From positions 30,838 to 94,837 of the forward strand of contig JANQPV010000037.1 of NCBI GenBank assembly GCA_028285305.1: 64,000 bases of DNA. Direction: 5' to 3'. Positions 52,931 through 62,257 of the stretch are shown here, piece after piece. The number at the start of each line of letters is the position of its first letter. Position 1 is the stretch's first letter. The stretch is from Alphaproteobacteria bacterium (GTDB lineage: Bacteria > Pseudomonadota > Alphaproteobacteria > SMXP01). Both the position numbers and the translations under genes were made by a program. The notes below the pieces were generated by a model. That model saw only the letters and a list, made by a program, of their open reading frames with translations. It searched no databases and had not been told where the DNA came from.

Positions 52931-54709
52931 CTAAGTCTGGCGAATGTAGGCCCCAGGTGCAAGTGGTAGCTTCTCTGAAGACTTCAGCTCGTTCGTATCA
53001 ACATCCGCCCGCTGCAGTTTGGCCGGCTTCTGCTTTTTGGAACTCCGCTCTGCAAGCCAGTCCGCCCAGCTGGGCCACCAGGAACCTACGCGATATTCCG
53101 AAGTCTGAAGCCACGCATCAGGCCCAATGTAGTGATCATAGTCGTTCTTTGTGTGAATGCGATGATGACGGTGTTGCTTCTCCGGTGGACTCACAACACC
53201 CGCATTGTGACCTCCATTCGTGAGCGCAAACGTGACGTCGCAGTCCGCAAAAAGGTTGATCTTGAACACGGACCGCCAAGGCGCCACATGATCTTTCTCC
53301 GTTCCCAATGCAAAGATTGGTGCCCGGATATCCGAGACAGCCACCGGGCGGCCATCGACATCAAATTGTCCTTGCACAAAGTCATTATGGAGGAAGAGCC
53401 GGCGCAAATACTCAGAGTGCATCTTGTAAGGCATCCTCGTCGTATCTTCGTTCCACACGGACAGATCGAAGCTTTCGTCCTTTTGGCCCAGAAGATAGGA
53501 CCGCTGAAACCGGCGCCAGAAAAGCTCACGTGCACGAAGCAACAAGAAGGCTCCGGCCATCTGTTCGGCTTCCAAGAAGCCTTTGCTCGACATGGAAGCA
53601 TCAAGCCATTCCAATTGATCCTCGTCGATAAAGATGGACAGCTCGCCCGGGTCGCGGAAGTCAGTCTGGGCTGCAAGCAATGTCACCGATGCCAAAGATG
53701 TGTCCCCATCACGCGCCAAGGCCCCTGCGGAAATGGCAAGAAGAGTTCCTCCCAGGCAATACCCAACGGCGTGAATGTTCCTGTCTTTGCAGAGGCTTTT
53801 TACGGTTTCGAGGGCGCTCAGCACACCGAGCGTGCGATAGTCATCGAACCCAAGATCTGCGTCCTCCGCAGTCGGATTGCGCCACGATATCATGAAGACT
53901 GTATGTCCCTTTGAGACGAGATACTTAACAAGGGAATTGGCAGGAGACAGATCCAAAATGTAGTATTTCATGATCCAGGCCGGCACGAATAGTATGGGCT
54001 CGGCGTAAACTTCATCAGTCTGCGGCTCATATTGGATGAGTTCGATCAGATGATTTCGGTAGACGATCTTCCCCGGAGTCGCCGCAAGATTCTTGCCCAC
54101 TTGGAACTTCCCGTCCGTTTGTTTGGGAGCGCCGTCCACTTGAGTCAGCCGGTGCATATCGCCCAACCAGTTCATCCACCCACGGACAACATTCATCCCA
54201 CCTTCTTTGACGGTTTGTTCAATCGCATCGGCATTCAAAGGAAAAAAGTTGTCGGGCCGCATCGCATCGACCGCTTGGTGAGCACCAAACCGCACGCGTT
54301 GCCGGTTCTTCGCAGAGACCCCTTTCGGCACATAGGCGGCTTTGTCGACGAGATGGTCAAGCTCTTCGACATAACGCTCAAGAAACTTGACGGGGTTTAG
54401 AGGATCGAACCCCGGCACTGAGAACGGAGGGTTGCCGTCTTGAGCCCGACTCGTTCCGTTCAATGTGCGCTCCCATGCGCGCATGGTAGCTGTTAGCGTC
54501 TCCAGACCCAATTCGATTTGCGCTCCCGGCGCAATCGCCAGGTGTGAAGCCCAATCAAACCAGGCAACCGAATAGGAAATGGACGACATCCCGCCGCTGC
54601 TCTTAGCAATCTGCATGCGTACGAAACGATCAAGCTCTCTCAGAGTGTTGTGACGCACGCTAGAAACTTCTTCCGTGCGAGCAGCCTCTGGCCCCACAGT
54701 GCCGTGCAT
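52931..54709 (-). CDS. phaC: Class I polyhydroxyalkanoate synthase PhaC
   Basis: Polymerises 3-hydroxyacyl-CoA into storage polyester granules. The 592 residues match class I length, with an N-terminal domain (PPFSVPGFDPLNPVKFLERY), the alpha/beta hydrolase core with lipase-like box GYCLGG (catalytic Cys318), the catalytic aspartate in GTEKDHVAPW (D473) and the histidine in NGGHNAGVV (H501). ATG at 54709 follows AAGGAG. It lies 45 bp behind the P-type ATPase gene, so the two are likely cotranscribed. No phaA, phaB or phasin gene is in the window. Confidence 0.95.
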   Translation of the reverse strand: MHGTVGPEAARTEEVSSVRHNTLRELDRFVRMQIAKSSGGMSSISYSVAWFDWASHLAIAPGAQIELGLETLTATMRAWERTLNGTSRAQDGNPPFSVPGFDPLNPVKFLERYVEELDHLVDKAAYVPKGVSAKNRQRVRFGAHQAVDAMRPDNFFPLNADAIEQTVKEGGMNVVRGWMNWLGDMHRLTQVDGAPKQTDGKFQVGKNLAATPGKIVYRNHLIELIQYEPQTDEVYAEPILFVPAWIMKYYILDLSPANSLVKYLVSKGHTVFMISWRNPTAEDADLGFDDYRTLGVLSALETVKSLCKDRNIHAVGYCLGGTLLAISAGALARDGDTSLASVTLLAAQTDFRDPGELSIFIDEDQLEWLDASMSSKGFLEAEQMAGAFLLLRARELFWRRFQRSYLLGQKDESFDLSVWNEDTTRMPYKMHSEYLRRLFLHNDFVQGQFDVDGRPVAVSDIRAPIFALGTEKDHVAPWRSVFKINLFADCDVTFALTNGGHNAGVVSPPEKQHRHHRIHTKNDYDHYIGPDAWLQTSEYRVGSWWPSWADWLAERSSKKQKPAKLQRADVDTNELKSSEKLPLAPGAYIRQT

Positions 54710-54754
54710 AGATGTTCTCCTTGTTAGATTGCAAGCCCGTTGTCGATCGAAACG

Positions 54755-57403
54755 TCATTGTTTTTTTGCGCGCTGGTTTCGCGACCGCAGAATAGCCTTA
54801 TGCCCCTCTTCAACGACTAACAAGATGAGCGCAACAGCCACAAGGATGCCGAAAGTGGAAACCGAGATCGGCTGTATGGTGAGTATATCACTCAAACCCG
54901 GTATATGCATCGACAGGAGATGAAGGCAAAGTGCGCCGGGAACTGCAGCCGCAAGAAACACATTGCTGAACGGCGGGATTTGAAACAGGGAGCGGGTCTC
55001 AGAGCGGCTTGAAAGGGCGTGAACATTTCCGAACAGCACCATGAGCATTAAGGTAATATTAGTCGCCATTTCATGATCGATGTCTTGGGACAGAGCATAC
55101 CAATAAACTGAGAACGCCAGCACGCCCATCGTGGTTCCCGCGATCAGAACATGTTCAATCACATGACGCTCAAAGATGGGCTCAGATGGATTGCGCGGAG
55201 GGGAATCGAGCTCGCCCCCCTCCTTTGGTTCAAAGGCCAGCGCCACATCTTGCAGCCCGTTCGCAACCAAATTCAGCCACAGCAGTTGGACCGCAGTGAG
55301 TGGCATTGGAAGACCCGCCATCACACTTAGGAAGAAGAGGAGCAATGCAGAAAAGCCCGTCGCCGTCAGGAGAGAGATCACCTTGCGAATATTGTTGTAG
55401 ACGATCCGCCCTTGTTCAATTCCCGAGACAATTGAGTTGAAGTGGTCATCGGTGATGATGAGATCTGCCGCCTCCTTCGCCACATCCGTTCCGGACTTGC
55501 CCATCGCCACACCGGCATTGGCCCGGCGCATCGCGGGCGCATCATTAACGCCGTCACCAGTAACAGCGACGAAATGCCCGTCCTTCATGAAAGTCTCAAC
55601 GATCAACTCTTTCTGCACGGGTTCAATCCGGGCAAAGATACGCGCCGGAAGGATCAGCTCACGCACTGCATCCCCGCCTTTTTCGCGAGCCTGACGAATC
55701 ATCTGTCCCGTGACAACGGGAGAGGTTTCATCGCAAAGTCCCAATTCGGTGCCAATGGCGCGGGCCGTCGCAGGATGATCTCCGGTCACCATCGCCACCG
55801 CGACACCCCCCCGGCGGCACTTTTCGATCGCTTCGGAGGCTTCGGGTCTGACGGGGTCGATCATCGCCACCAGACCCAGAAAGATGAGCCCGTGTAAGTC
55901 TTCGTTCGCATCCGCCGTATCGGGTTCGGCCATCTCGCGCCGCGCAAGGGCAATCAGTCGGTATCCCTGACCGGCAAGGTTTTCGAATTGCTGTTCGATG
56001 TGAGCTTGATCGATGGGAACCACGTCGTCGCCCAATTGCATATGGGTGGACGCCGCCAAGATTTTTTCCGGGCTCCCTTTGACATTCATGACCGGCTTGT
56101 CCGCCTCCCGGTTGACGCTGGCGCTAAAGGCTCGTTCGGACTCATAGGGAATCATCTTAAGGCGTTGTTTTTCTTGACGAAGCTCGTTGAGAGACAACCC
56201 AAACTTCTTCGCAAAAACGAGAAACGCCACATCGACAATATCTCCATCGGCAATCCAGTCCCCGCCGGAATAGTCGAGCTCGCTTTCGTTCGCTAAAACT
56301 CCTGTGATACAGAGCTCACGCAAGGCGCCCTTTTCTTCCCCATTGACCTCCCCAGGTGAGATGCCCGCCCCCGTCGTCGTGTAAACCTTGTCATTGGGCA
56401 GCACGGCCCGATGAATGGTCAGCTCATTGACCGTCAATGTTCCGGTTTTATCCGAACAGATAAAGGTACACGACCCCAGCGCCTCAACGGCGACCAATTT
56501 CCGGATGATGACATTTTCCGACGCCATACGCCGCATACCAATCGCAAGCGCCACAGTAAGCGCCGCTGGAAGCCCTTCGGGGATCGTGGAAACGGCAAGG
56601 CCGATGCCCATCATAACCATTGCAGTGGCTTCGTATCCGCCGCGCCATGCCATGAGGGCTGCAAGCGCTATGATCGCGATCATGATGGCACCAGCCACCT
56701 GATAGGTGAAACGCCGAATTCGAATCATAAGCGGCGGTTCCGAAACGCGGCGGCGCGACACCCGCTCTGCTATGGTGCCGATTTGCGTATTCAACGCCGT
56801 CGCCTTCACCACTCCTTGCCCCCGCCCCCGCGTAATGACGCTGCCTGCAAAGCAACGATTGATCTGCTCCGCAAGCGGCGCATCAGGCGAGGCTGCCGAC
56901 GCTGCATCCTTGACCACCGCGATAGATTCGCCGGTAAGCATGGATTCATCGGCGGACAGGTCGTCCGTCCAAACCATATCCAAATCGGCCGGCACCCGGT
57001 CTCCGGACGAAAGGATCACCAGATCGCCGGGAACAATCTCCTCAATGTTCACCATCTGCGCTCGGCCATCCCTGAGCACATGGGCCTGACCTTGAACGAG
57101 CCCTTTGAGAGCAGCCGCCGATTTTTGAGCAGAGTATTCCTGGACCGTTCCAATACTCGCATTCAGCAAAAGCACCGCAATAATAAACACGGCGCTCGGC
57201 ACTTGATTGACCGCCAAAGAAATGATCGCAGCCACCGCAAGCATGTAGATGAAGGGGCTTAGGAACTGCCTCGCAAAGATCCCGAGAACGCCCGGCAGCT
57301 TTTGTTCGGGCAGACGGTTGCGACCGTACTCAAGGAGCCTTTGCTGCGCTTCTTCGGACGTCAGTCCCATGTCTACAGTCAGGCGCGAAAGCGGTTCATT
57401 CAT
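54755..57403 (-). CDS. P-type cation-transporting ATPase (P2-like)
   Basis: Ion pump of 882 residues with an N-terminal cation ATPase domain, TGES (157-160), the M4 motif IPEGLP (274-279), the phosphorylation site CSDKTGTLT (Asp318), MKGSPEKIL, TGDHPATARAIG and GDGVNDAPAM. M4 resembles calcium pumps, but M6 reads NLVANGLQDVALAFE: the SERCA Thr799 and Asp800 ligands are Ala and Asn, and an Asp appears at the position of Ala804. So the ion is uncertain (Ca2+, Na+, H+ or another). The ATG at 57403 fits the family start; a longer frame would reach 57544 and run into the palindrome. Followed by phaC. Confidence 0.9.
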   Translation of the reverse strand: MNEPLSRLTVDMGLTSEEAQQRLLEYGRNRLPEQKLPGVLGIFARQFLSPFIYMLAVAAIISLAVNQVPSAVFIIAVLLLNASIGTVQEYSAQKSAAALKGLVQGQAHVLRDGRAQMVNIEEIVPGDLVILSSGDRVPADLDMVWTDDLSADESMLTGESIAVVKDAASAASPDAPLAEQINRCFAGSVITRGRGQGVVKATALNTQIGTIAERVSRRRVSEPPLMIRIRRFTYQVAGAIMIAIIALAALMAWRGGYEATAMVMMGIGLAVSTIPEGLPAALTVALAIGMRRMASENVIIRKLVAVEALGSCTFICSDKTGTLTVNELTIHRAVLPNDKVYTTTGAGISPGEVNGEEKGALRELCITGVLANESELDYSGGDWIADGDIVDVAFLVFAKKFGLSLNELRQEKQRLKMIPYESERAFSASVNREADKPVMNVKGSPEKILAASTHMQLGDDVVPIDQAHIEQQFENLAGQGYRLIALARREMAEPDTADANEDLHGLIFLGLVAMIDPVRPEASEAIEKCRRGGVAVAMVTGDHPATARAIGTELGLCDETSPVVTGQMIRQAREKGGDAVRELILPARIFARIEPVQKELIVETFMKDGHFVAVTGDGVNDAPAMRRANAGVAMGKSGTDVAKEAADLIITDDHFNSIVSGIEQGRIVYNNIRKVISLLTATGFSALLLFFLSVMAGLPMPLTAVQLLWLNLVANGLQDVALAFEPKEGGELDSPPRNPSEPIFERHVIEHVLIAGTTMGVLAFSVYWYALSQDIDHEMATNITLMLMVLFGNVHALSSRSETRSLFQIPPFSNVFLAAAVPGALCLHLLSMHIPGLSDILTIQPISVSTFGILVAVALILLVVEEGHKAILRSRNQRAKKQ

Positions 57404-57872
57404 GGCAGATCTCGATAAGGGGTGGACGGTATAAGGCTTCACGGCGGACCGAGCCCAAACTCTGCTTAAAAAGAACCTCCTGAATGCTGCGGAGTTGCCT
57501 GCTTTGTTGCAGTGCATTCTTGACGCGACATTGACTTGGGTCAATTCAATTTGTCAACGGAAAGAGCACCAATTCCTACATAATTCGAAAAAAAAGGAAG
57601 TGCACGGTAAAAGAAACTATCAGCAAAGCGACACAAATCCTTCGCAATTGCACAAAGTGCGTATTCTGAGGGTCCCACCCAAGCAATCTGCCTCTGATCG
57701 ATCTCTAATCCAGGGCCAAGGGCTGCCATGCTTTCAGTCAAGCAAGATAGACTGGTCCACAAGACATGCCTCTTATCCAGATGCACACCTATATTGTTTC
57801 GCCCTCCGATGCAGGCGGACTCAACTCCGTTTCCACAGTCATTGCCCAAAGGAAATGCGCATTTCCATCAAC
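57404..57872. other. Intergenic region between RND pump gene and ATPase gene
   Basis: 469 bp, with both flanking genes on the minus strand. It holds the FNR-type box (57531-57544) and a perfect 16-bp palindrome GGAAATGCGCATTTCC (57851-57866) 7 bp after the RND stop. The latter could be a weak terminator hairpin for the pump operon. A 102-codon frame on the minus strand is not convincing. Confidence 0.5.
57531..57544 (-). promoter_or_regulatory. FNR/FixK-type box
   Basis: TTGACTTGGGTCAA is a perfect TTGAC-N4-GTCAA dyad, matching the FNR/FixK/FnrL pattern TTGAY-N4-RTCAA. It is 128-141 bp upstream of the ATPase start codon on a strand-symmetric site. A clear -10 hexamer at the expected distance is not seen, so the promoter is not resolved. 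Confidence 0.55.
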
Positions 57873-60800
57873 TTAAGAGGGCGCGATTCGTGTCAACGCG
57901 TTCGCTGCTGGTTCCACCTCTTGTGTTTGGGCCTCAAATCGATTGACGGGGCGAGCCCTCGTGACCAGCAAGAAAGCCTGTGGAACAAAAAAGAACGAAA
58001 TCAAGGTAGACATCAAAACGCCACCCGCAATCGCTGTTGCAAACGGCGGCCAGAATCCCCCGCTTGCAAGGATCAATGGCAAGAACCCCCCGAACGTCGT
58101 AATCGTTGTCGATGTAATATGTCGAGCGGTCTCCGAAACCACGTCACGGACAGCCTCTTCGTCTCCTGCGACCGCGGCGGGATCTTTCCTCAACCCCGAG
58201 ATGATGATTATCGCTGCATTGATCGCCACCCCAATCAGACCGATCAGTGCGATGATTGGTTGAAAGCCAAAGGGATACCCAAAGATCGTGAGGCTGAGCA
58301 TCCCAAGGCCGGCCGCCAGACCTGCGACCGCAAACACAATAGCGCTTAGTCTGAACGAATTGAATGTCAAGACGATTGTCGAAATCATCAGCACGACAAT
58401 CAAACCCACTGAACCAAACAGATTGCCAACCGCATCCGATCGGGCCTCAGCATCGCCGCCAAATTCAAATCGGTATCCTGGCGGCAATTCAATATTCTGA
58501 TCGGCCCACATCGCCTCGAACTTTGAAACCGCCGTAGAGGGCAATTTTCCTGGCAAGACGTAACCTGAAATGATGTTCACACGCGCGCCTTGATAGCGAG
58601 TGATTGTGCTGGGCGCCGGTTCCAAAACCAAATCCCCAAGCGCACGGAGCGGCGTACCCGAAAAGTCCACAAGCCCAGCCGCTTGACCCGGGCTTAAGAT
58701 GGTAAGAGATTCGACCTCTCCAAACCGAGCGCGCTCCTCATCATCCAGGCGCACAATGATTGGCAACTCGTCCGTTCCCTCAACAATCGTACCGCCTCGC
58801 GTTCCTTCGAGCTGTGCATCCAAACTGCGGGCAATGTCCACCAGAGACAAGCCGGCCTGCCGCGCCTGATCCTCGTCAGCGTCAAGCCAGAGCTTTGGCG
58901 ATCCTCCGGACACGGACGCAAAAGTATGAGAAATCTCTGGTATCTGTGCAAAAATCTGCCTGGCCTGTTCACCTAGCTCTTGCAGCGTAAGGAAATCGTT
59001 GCCAAAGATTCTCAGTTCAACCGGAGCGTATGTCGGCGGTCCCTGGAGCAGCTCACGGACAATGATTTGGGTGTTCGGAAATGCATCGCTGAGCTCCCCT
59101 TGGATCTCATTCATCAAACGTTTCATGCCACGCAAGTTATCAGCCGTAACCATGGCTTCAGCATAGTTCGGACTGCCGTCTTGGTTCATTTGCATGTTGT
59201 AGTAGAAACTTGGAGCCGAATTGGCCACGAACCAAGATACACTCTGTACTCCTCTTCTTTGCTCCAACATTTCATTCGCACGCAGGACAACACCCCGAGT
59301 CTTTGCAACAGCCGTTTGTTCGGATAGTCGAAACTCAACATGGAACTGATTTCGATCTGCTTGCGGAAAGAACTGAGTCGGAAGTGTCGTTACCCCTATG
59401 AAGCCAATAACGGGAAGAACACAGGCCGCAATCATCGAAACCCTTGGCGCCTTCAGACTTCCAAGGAGCACACGCTCAAAAGTCCAACCCAGACCTGGTA
59501 TTGACATACCGCCGACCCAAAACGGCGCCTTTTTGCCTGTCGTTCGCCCGTAGCCACCCAGAACCTTCGGCAAGAGGACGCCGCTCATAGCAGCCCCGAG
59601 AGAAACGGCGAGCAGAAAAGAGACGATCAGTGCGGTGATCACGCTGGTCGCAATCGGTCCTACAAACTCGCCGGCGCCCCCAGGCAATAGGGTAATGGGC
59701 GCAAATCCGAGTACGGTCGTTAAGGTAGAACTGAGCAAAGGCAACCACAATCGCCGCACCGAAGCGCCAACCGCCTCTCGGGCGCTGACGCCATCCAGCA
59801 ATCGGCGTCGAATGGCATCGGTCATTACGATGGCGGCATCCACCAACAGCCCCAGAGCAACCACAAGCCCCGTGATCGACATTTGGTGGATAGGAATACC
59901 GATCATATTCAGCACAGTGAGCGAGGCCAAGCCGGTGAGCGGTATGGCCAACGCAACAATGATTGCAGACACCCAGCCCAACGTCAGAAATAGGACCACC
60001 ACAACCAAGCCGGCACCAATGAGGAGATTATTGATCAATGTACCAAAGCGTTCATCGGCATATTCGCTCTGGTCGAACACGACCTCCAGGCTCACCCCAC
60101 CAGACACTTCCTGACGAAATCCTTCAAGTGTGGTTCGCACTTGGGCGGCCCAATCCCCGACACGAAGTCCGGTTTCCATCCGTGTCGCAACGATGACCGA
60201 GGGTCGTCCGCTTACAAAAGCCAGATCATCGGGGGGCGAAACCAGGCTGCGTTCTACCCGCGCGATGTCTCCAACACGGACAATAGCTCCGGTTTCATCC
60301 TCCCGCAGCGGAACTTCCCTAAGTCGCGACAGCGAATCCAATTCCCCACGCACTTCCAAAATGTATTCATTCGTATCGCCGCGAAATTGCCCGGCAGATA
60401 TCTTGGAGTCCGCATTTGAGATCAGACCGGCAATTTGACCTTTGTCCAAACCCAAGGACTCAGTGACCGCACTATTAATGGAAACGACAACTTCTTCATC
60501 TGGAGCGCCATGAACAGTAACCAACTCCGTCCCTGGCACATCACGTAATCGGTCCTGAAGTTCTTCCGCAATCCGTTTTAAGATGAGAATGTTTGGCGGA
60601 CTTTCGGCCACCCACACCAAAGCCGCCATAACAGTATATGCGTATCCGCGGTCGTCATCAAAAATCGGAGAAGCCGCACCGGCGGGGAACTCCTTCTCCG
60701 CATCGGACAACGCATCGCGAATAATGGAGAACGGACCATCGGTGTCGTAAATCTCTTCCTCCAACTCAACCGACACCAGAGACAAGCCGGTGCGCGAAGT

Positions 60801-61040
60801 CGAACGCAAGGTCTTGATCTCTGTGATCTCTCTGAGCTCGTTTTCGATTTTTTCGGTGACGAGCTTTTCCACGCGTTCAGCACTGGCCCCGGGAAACACC
60901 GTCAGGATCGTTGCGCCCCGATTGGTGATTTTAGGGTCCTCCTCTTGGGGCATGGTTAGAAGCGCGGACACCCCGCCGACCAGGATGATCAGCACCGCAA
61001 GAATCAAAAGGCGGCCGTTGTCGAAAAAAAGCGTGCTCAT
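57873..61040 (-). CDS. RND efflux pump, inner membrane permease
   Basis: AcrB-type proton-driven pump of 1055 residues with twelve membrane spans and two large periplasmic loops (first about 30-335). N-terminal TMPQEEDPKITNRGATILTV and the hydrophobic blocks GLVVALGLLVDAAIVMTDAI (M4) and LIGLIGVAINAAIIIISGLR (M10) place it in the family. The proton relay is unusual: only one aspartate in M4 (D401; next residue Ala rather than the second Asp of AcrB) and Asn941 instead of the AcrB lysine in M10. Single-Asp M4 is otherwise typical of metal pumps, so the substrate is open. Downstream of its fusion protein by 18 bp; no outer membrane channel gene in the window. Confidence 0.92.
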   Translation of the reverse strand: MSTLFFDNGRLLILAVLIILVGGVSALLTMPQEEDPKITNRGATILTVFPGASAERVEKLVTEKIENELREITEIKTLRSTSRTGLSLVSVELEEEIYDTDGPFSIIRDALSDAEKEFPAGAASPIFDDDRGYAYTVMAALVWVAESPPNILILKRIAEELQDRLRDVPGTELVTVHGAPDEEVVVSINSAVTESLGLDKGQIAGLISNADSKISAGQFRGDTNEYILEVRGELDSLSRLREVPLREDETGAIVRVGDIARVERSLVSPPDDLAFVSGRPSVIVATRMETGLRVGDWAAQVRTTLEGFRQEVSGGVSLEVVFDQSEYADERFGTLINNLLIGAGLVVVVLFLTLGWVSAIIVALAIPLTGLASLTVLNMIGIPIHQMSITGLVVALGLLVDAAIVMTDAIRRRLLDGVSAREAVGASVRRLWLPLLSSTLTTVLGFAPITLLPGGAGEFVGPIATSVITALIVSFLLAVSLGAAMSGVLLPKVLGGYGRTTGKKAPFWVGGMSIPGLGWTFERVLLGSLKAPRVSMIAACVLPVIGFIGVTTLPTQFFPQADRNQFHVEFRLSEQTAVAKTRGVVLRANEMLEQRRGVQSVSWFVANSAPSFYYNMQMNQDGSPNYAEAMVTADNLRGMKRLMNEIQGELSDAFPNTQIIVRELLQGPPTYAPVELRIFGNDFLTLQELGEQARQIFAQIPEISHTFASVSGGSPKLWLDADEDQARQAGLSLVDIARSLDAQLEGTRGGTIVEGTDELPIIVRLDDEERARFGEVESLTILSPGQAAGLVDFSGTPLRALGDLVLEPAPSTITRYQGARVNIISGYVLPGKLPSTAVSKFEAMWADQNIELPPGYRFEFGGDAEARSDAVGNLFGSVGLIVVLMISTIVLTFNSFRLSAIVFAVAGLAAGLGMLSLTIFGYPFGFQPIIALIGLIGVAINAAIIIISGLRKDPAAVAGDEEAVRDVVSETARHITSTTITTFGGFLPLILASGGFWPPFATAIAGGVLMSTLISFFFVPQAFLLVTRARPVNRFEAQTQEVEPAANALTRIAPS

Positions 61041-61058
61041 TGCCGTTGTCTCCGGACT

Positions 61059-62207
61059 CTATAGCCCGCGGGCGATGCGGACAGTCTGTCCTGGAACGAA
61101 CCGAAAGGTACCGGCACTGACCACCAGGTCCCCGTGCTCCAGCGTTCCTCTGACGAAGACGCGATCTTCCTCAATGTGAATGACTTCCACATCCTTCCGC
61201 TCAAGCCGGCCCTCTCGTTCAGGCAGCGCCTCCTTGGGAGCTTCATTCAATGTAACGGTGAAGACCGACCAGAGCCCTCGCAGGCTTTCATGAAGGGACT
61301 TTGCAGGCACCCATATCCCTGTTTCACGAATTTCTTCAGTCAAAGAAAGGCGCACCAGATCACGCGCGACAAATCCTGGGTCGTCGTCAATCTTGAGAAT
61401 TACCGTCAGTGTACGTGTTTGCGTATTCACATCAGAAACGATCGCAGTTATAGTGCCCGTTGTGGTCAAGGCACCTGCCGAAACGTCGAACCGCTCTCCA
61501 ATTTGGACGCGGCTTCGGAATGTGATCGGAATCCCAATGCGGGCTTCCAAAACACCGCTTTCATTTATGCGGAATACAGATTGTCCGGGTTGAACGACCG
61601 AACCCGAATCCAAATACTGACGGACGACCTGCCCTGAAAACGGCGCGCGGATGGTCGCATCCGCTATGTCGGTTTCAACACCGCTTATCTGCGCAGCAAT
61701 GCGGTCGGCCCGCGCTGATGCGCTGTCCCTCTCTGCACGAATGTTGTCGAGCGCTTGACGACTGGAAAACCCCTGTTCGACCAATTCTTGCGTTCTCTTA
61801 AGTGTCGCTTCGGCGCGGTCAAGTTGAGCTTCTACTTCACGGGCTTGGGCGGTAAGATCGTCGCGACGATTGATCAGTTGTTCGGTGTCCAAAACAGCCA
61901 TGCCTTGGCCCTCGGCAACCGGCGCGCCTTCTTCAACCAAAATCTCAACGATTTGGCCTCCCAATTGAAAGCCAACGTCGGTAACTTGTTGCGGCGCAAT
62001 GCGTCCAGCAAACTTTCGCGTAGCAACGTATGTCTCTTGTTGAATCACTTCCGTCACTTCGACGGGCAGAGGCTCGTTCGGCAGCTCTTGCTGTGCAGTG
62101 CGCGCCGCGATTAAAGCGCCTCCGAACACAAAACCACCCCCTAAAACGGCCGCGAGAACGCCAAATCTGAGAATAGTTCCAAAAATGTAGCCGACAATTT
62201 TCTTCAT
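61059..62207 (-). CDS. RND efflux periplasmic adaptor (membrane fusion protein)
   Basis: Connects the pump to an outer membrane channel. From the ATG at 62207 (AAAGGA 10 nt upstream) it has 382 residues, beginning with a membrane anchor or signal (ILRFGVLAAVLGGGFVFGGA), then the barrel-sandwich (GRIAPQQVTDVGFQLGGQIV, APFSGQVVRQYLDSGSVVQP), an alpha-helical hairpin (RDDLTAQAREVEAQLDRAEA) and the beta-barrel and membrane-proximal domains (GTLEHGDLVVSAGTFRFVPG). It lacks the lipobox cysteine of AcrA. A frame extended to 62261 would overlap tetR and is rejected. In one operon with tetR and the pump. Confidence 0.92.
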   Translation of the reverse strand: MKKIVGYIFGTILRFGVLAAVLGGGFVFGGALIAARTAQQELPNEPLPVEVTEVIQQETYVATRKFAGRIAPQQVTDVGFQLGGQIVEILVEEGAPVAEGQGMAVLDTEQLINRRDDLTAQAREVEAQLDRAEATLKRTQELVEQGFSSRQALDNIRAERDSASARADRIAAQISGVETDIADATIRAPFSGQVVRQYLDSGSVVQPGQSVFRINESGVLEARIGIPITFRSRVQIGERFDVSAGALTTTGTITAIVSDVNTQTRTLTVILKIDDDPGFVARDLVRLSLTEEIRETGIWVPAKSLHESLRGLWSVFTVTLNEAPKEALPEREGRLERKDVEVIHIEEDRVFVRGTLEHGDLVVSAGTFRFVPGQTVRIARGL

Positions 62208-62257
62208 GGGGGTTGGTCCTTTCACATTCGAACCCTGTTGCCGATCCAACCGGACAA

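Noticed and set aside
57541..57849. 102-codon minus-strand frame between the RND and ATPase genes
   Set aside because: No ribosome site, unnatural composition and overlap with the FNR-type box; no family recognised.
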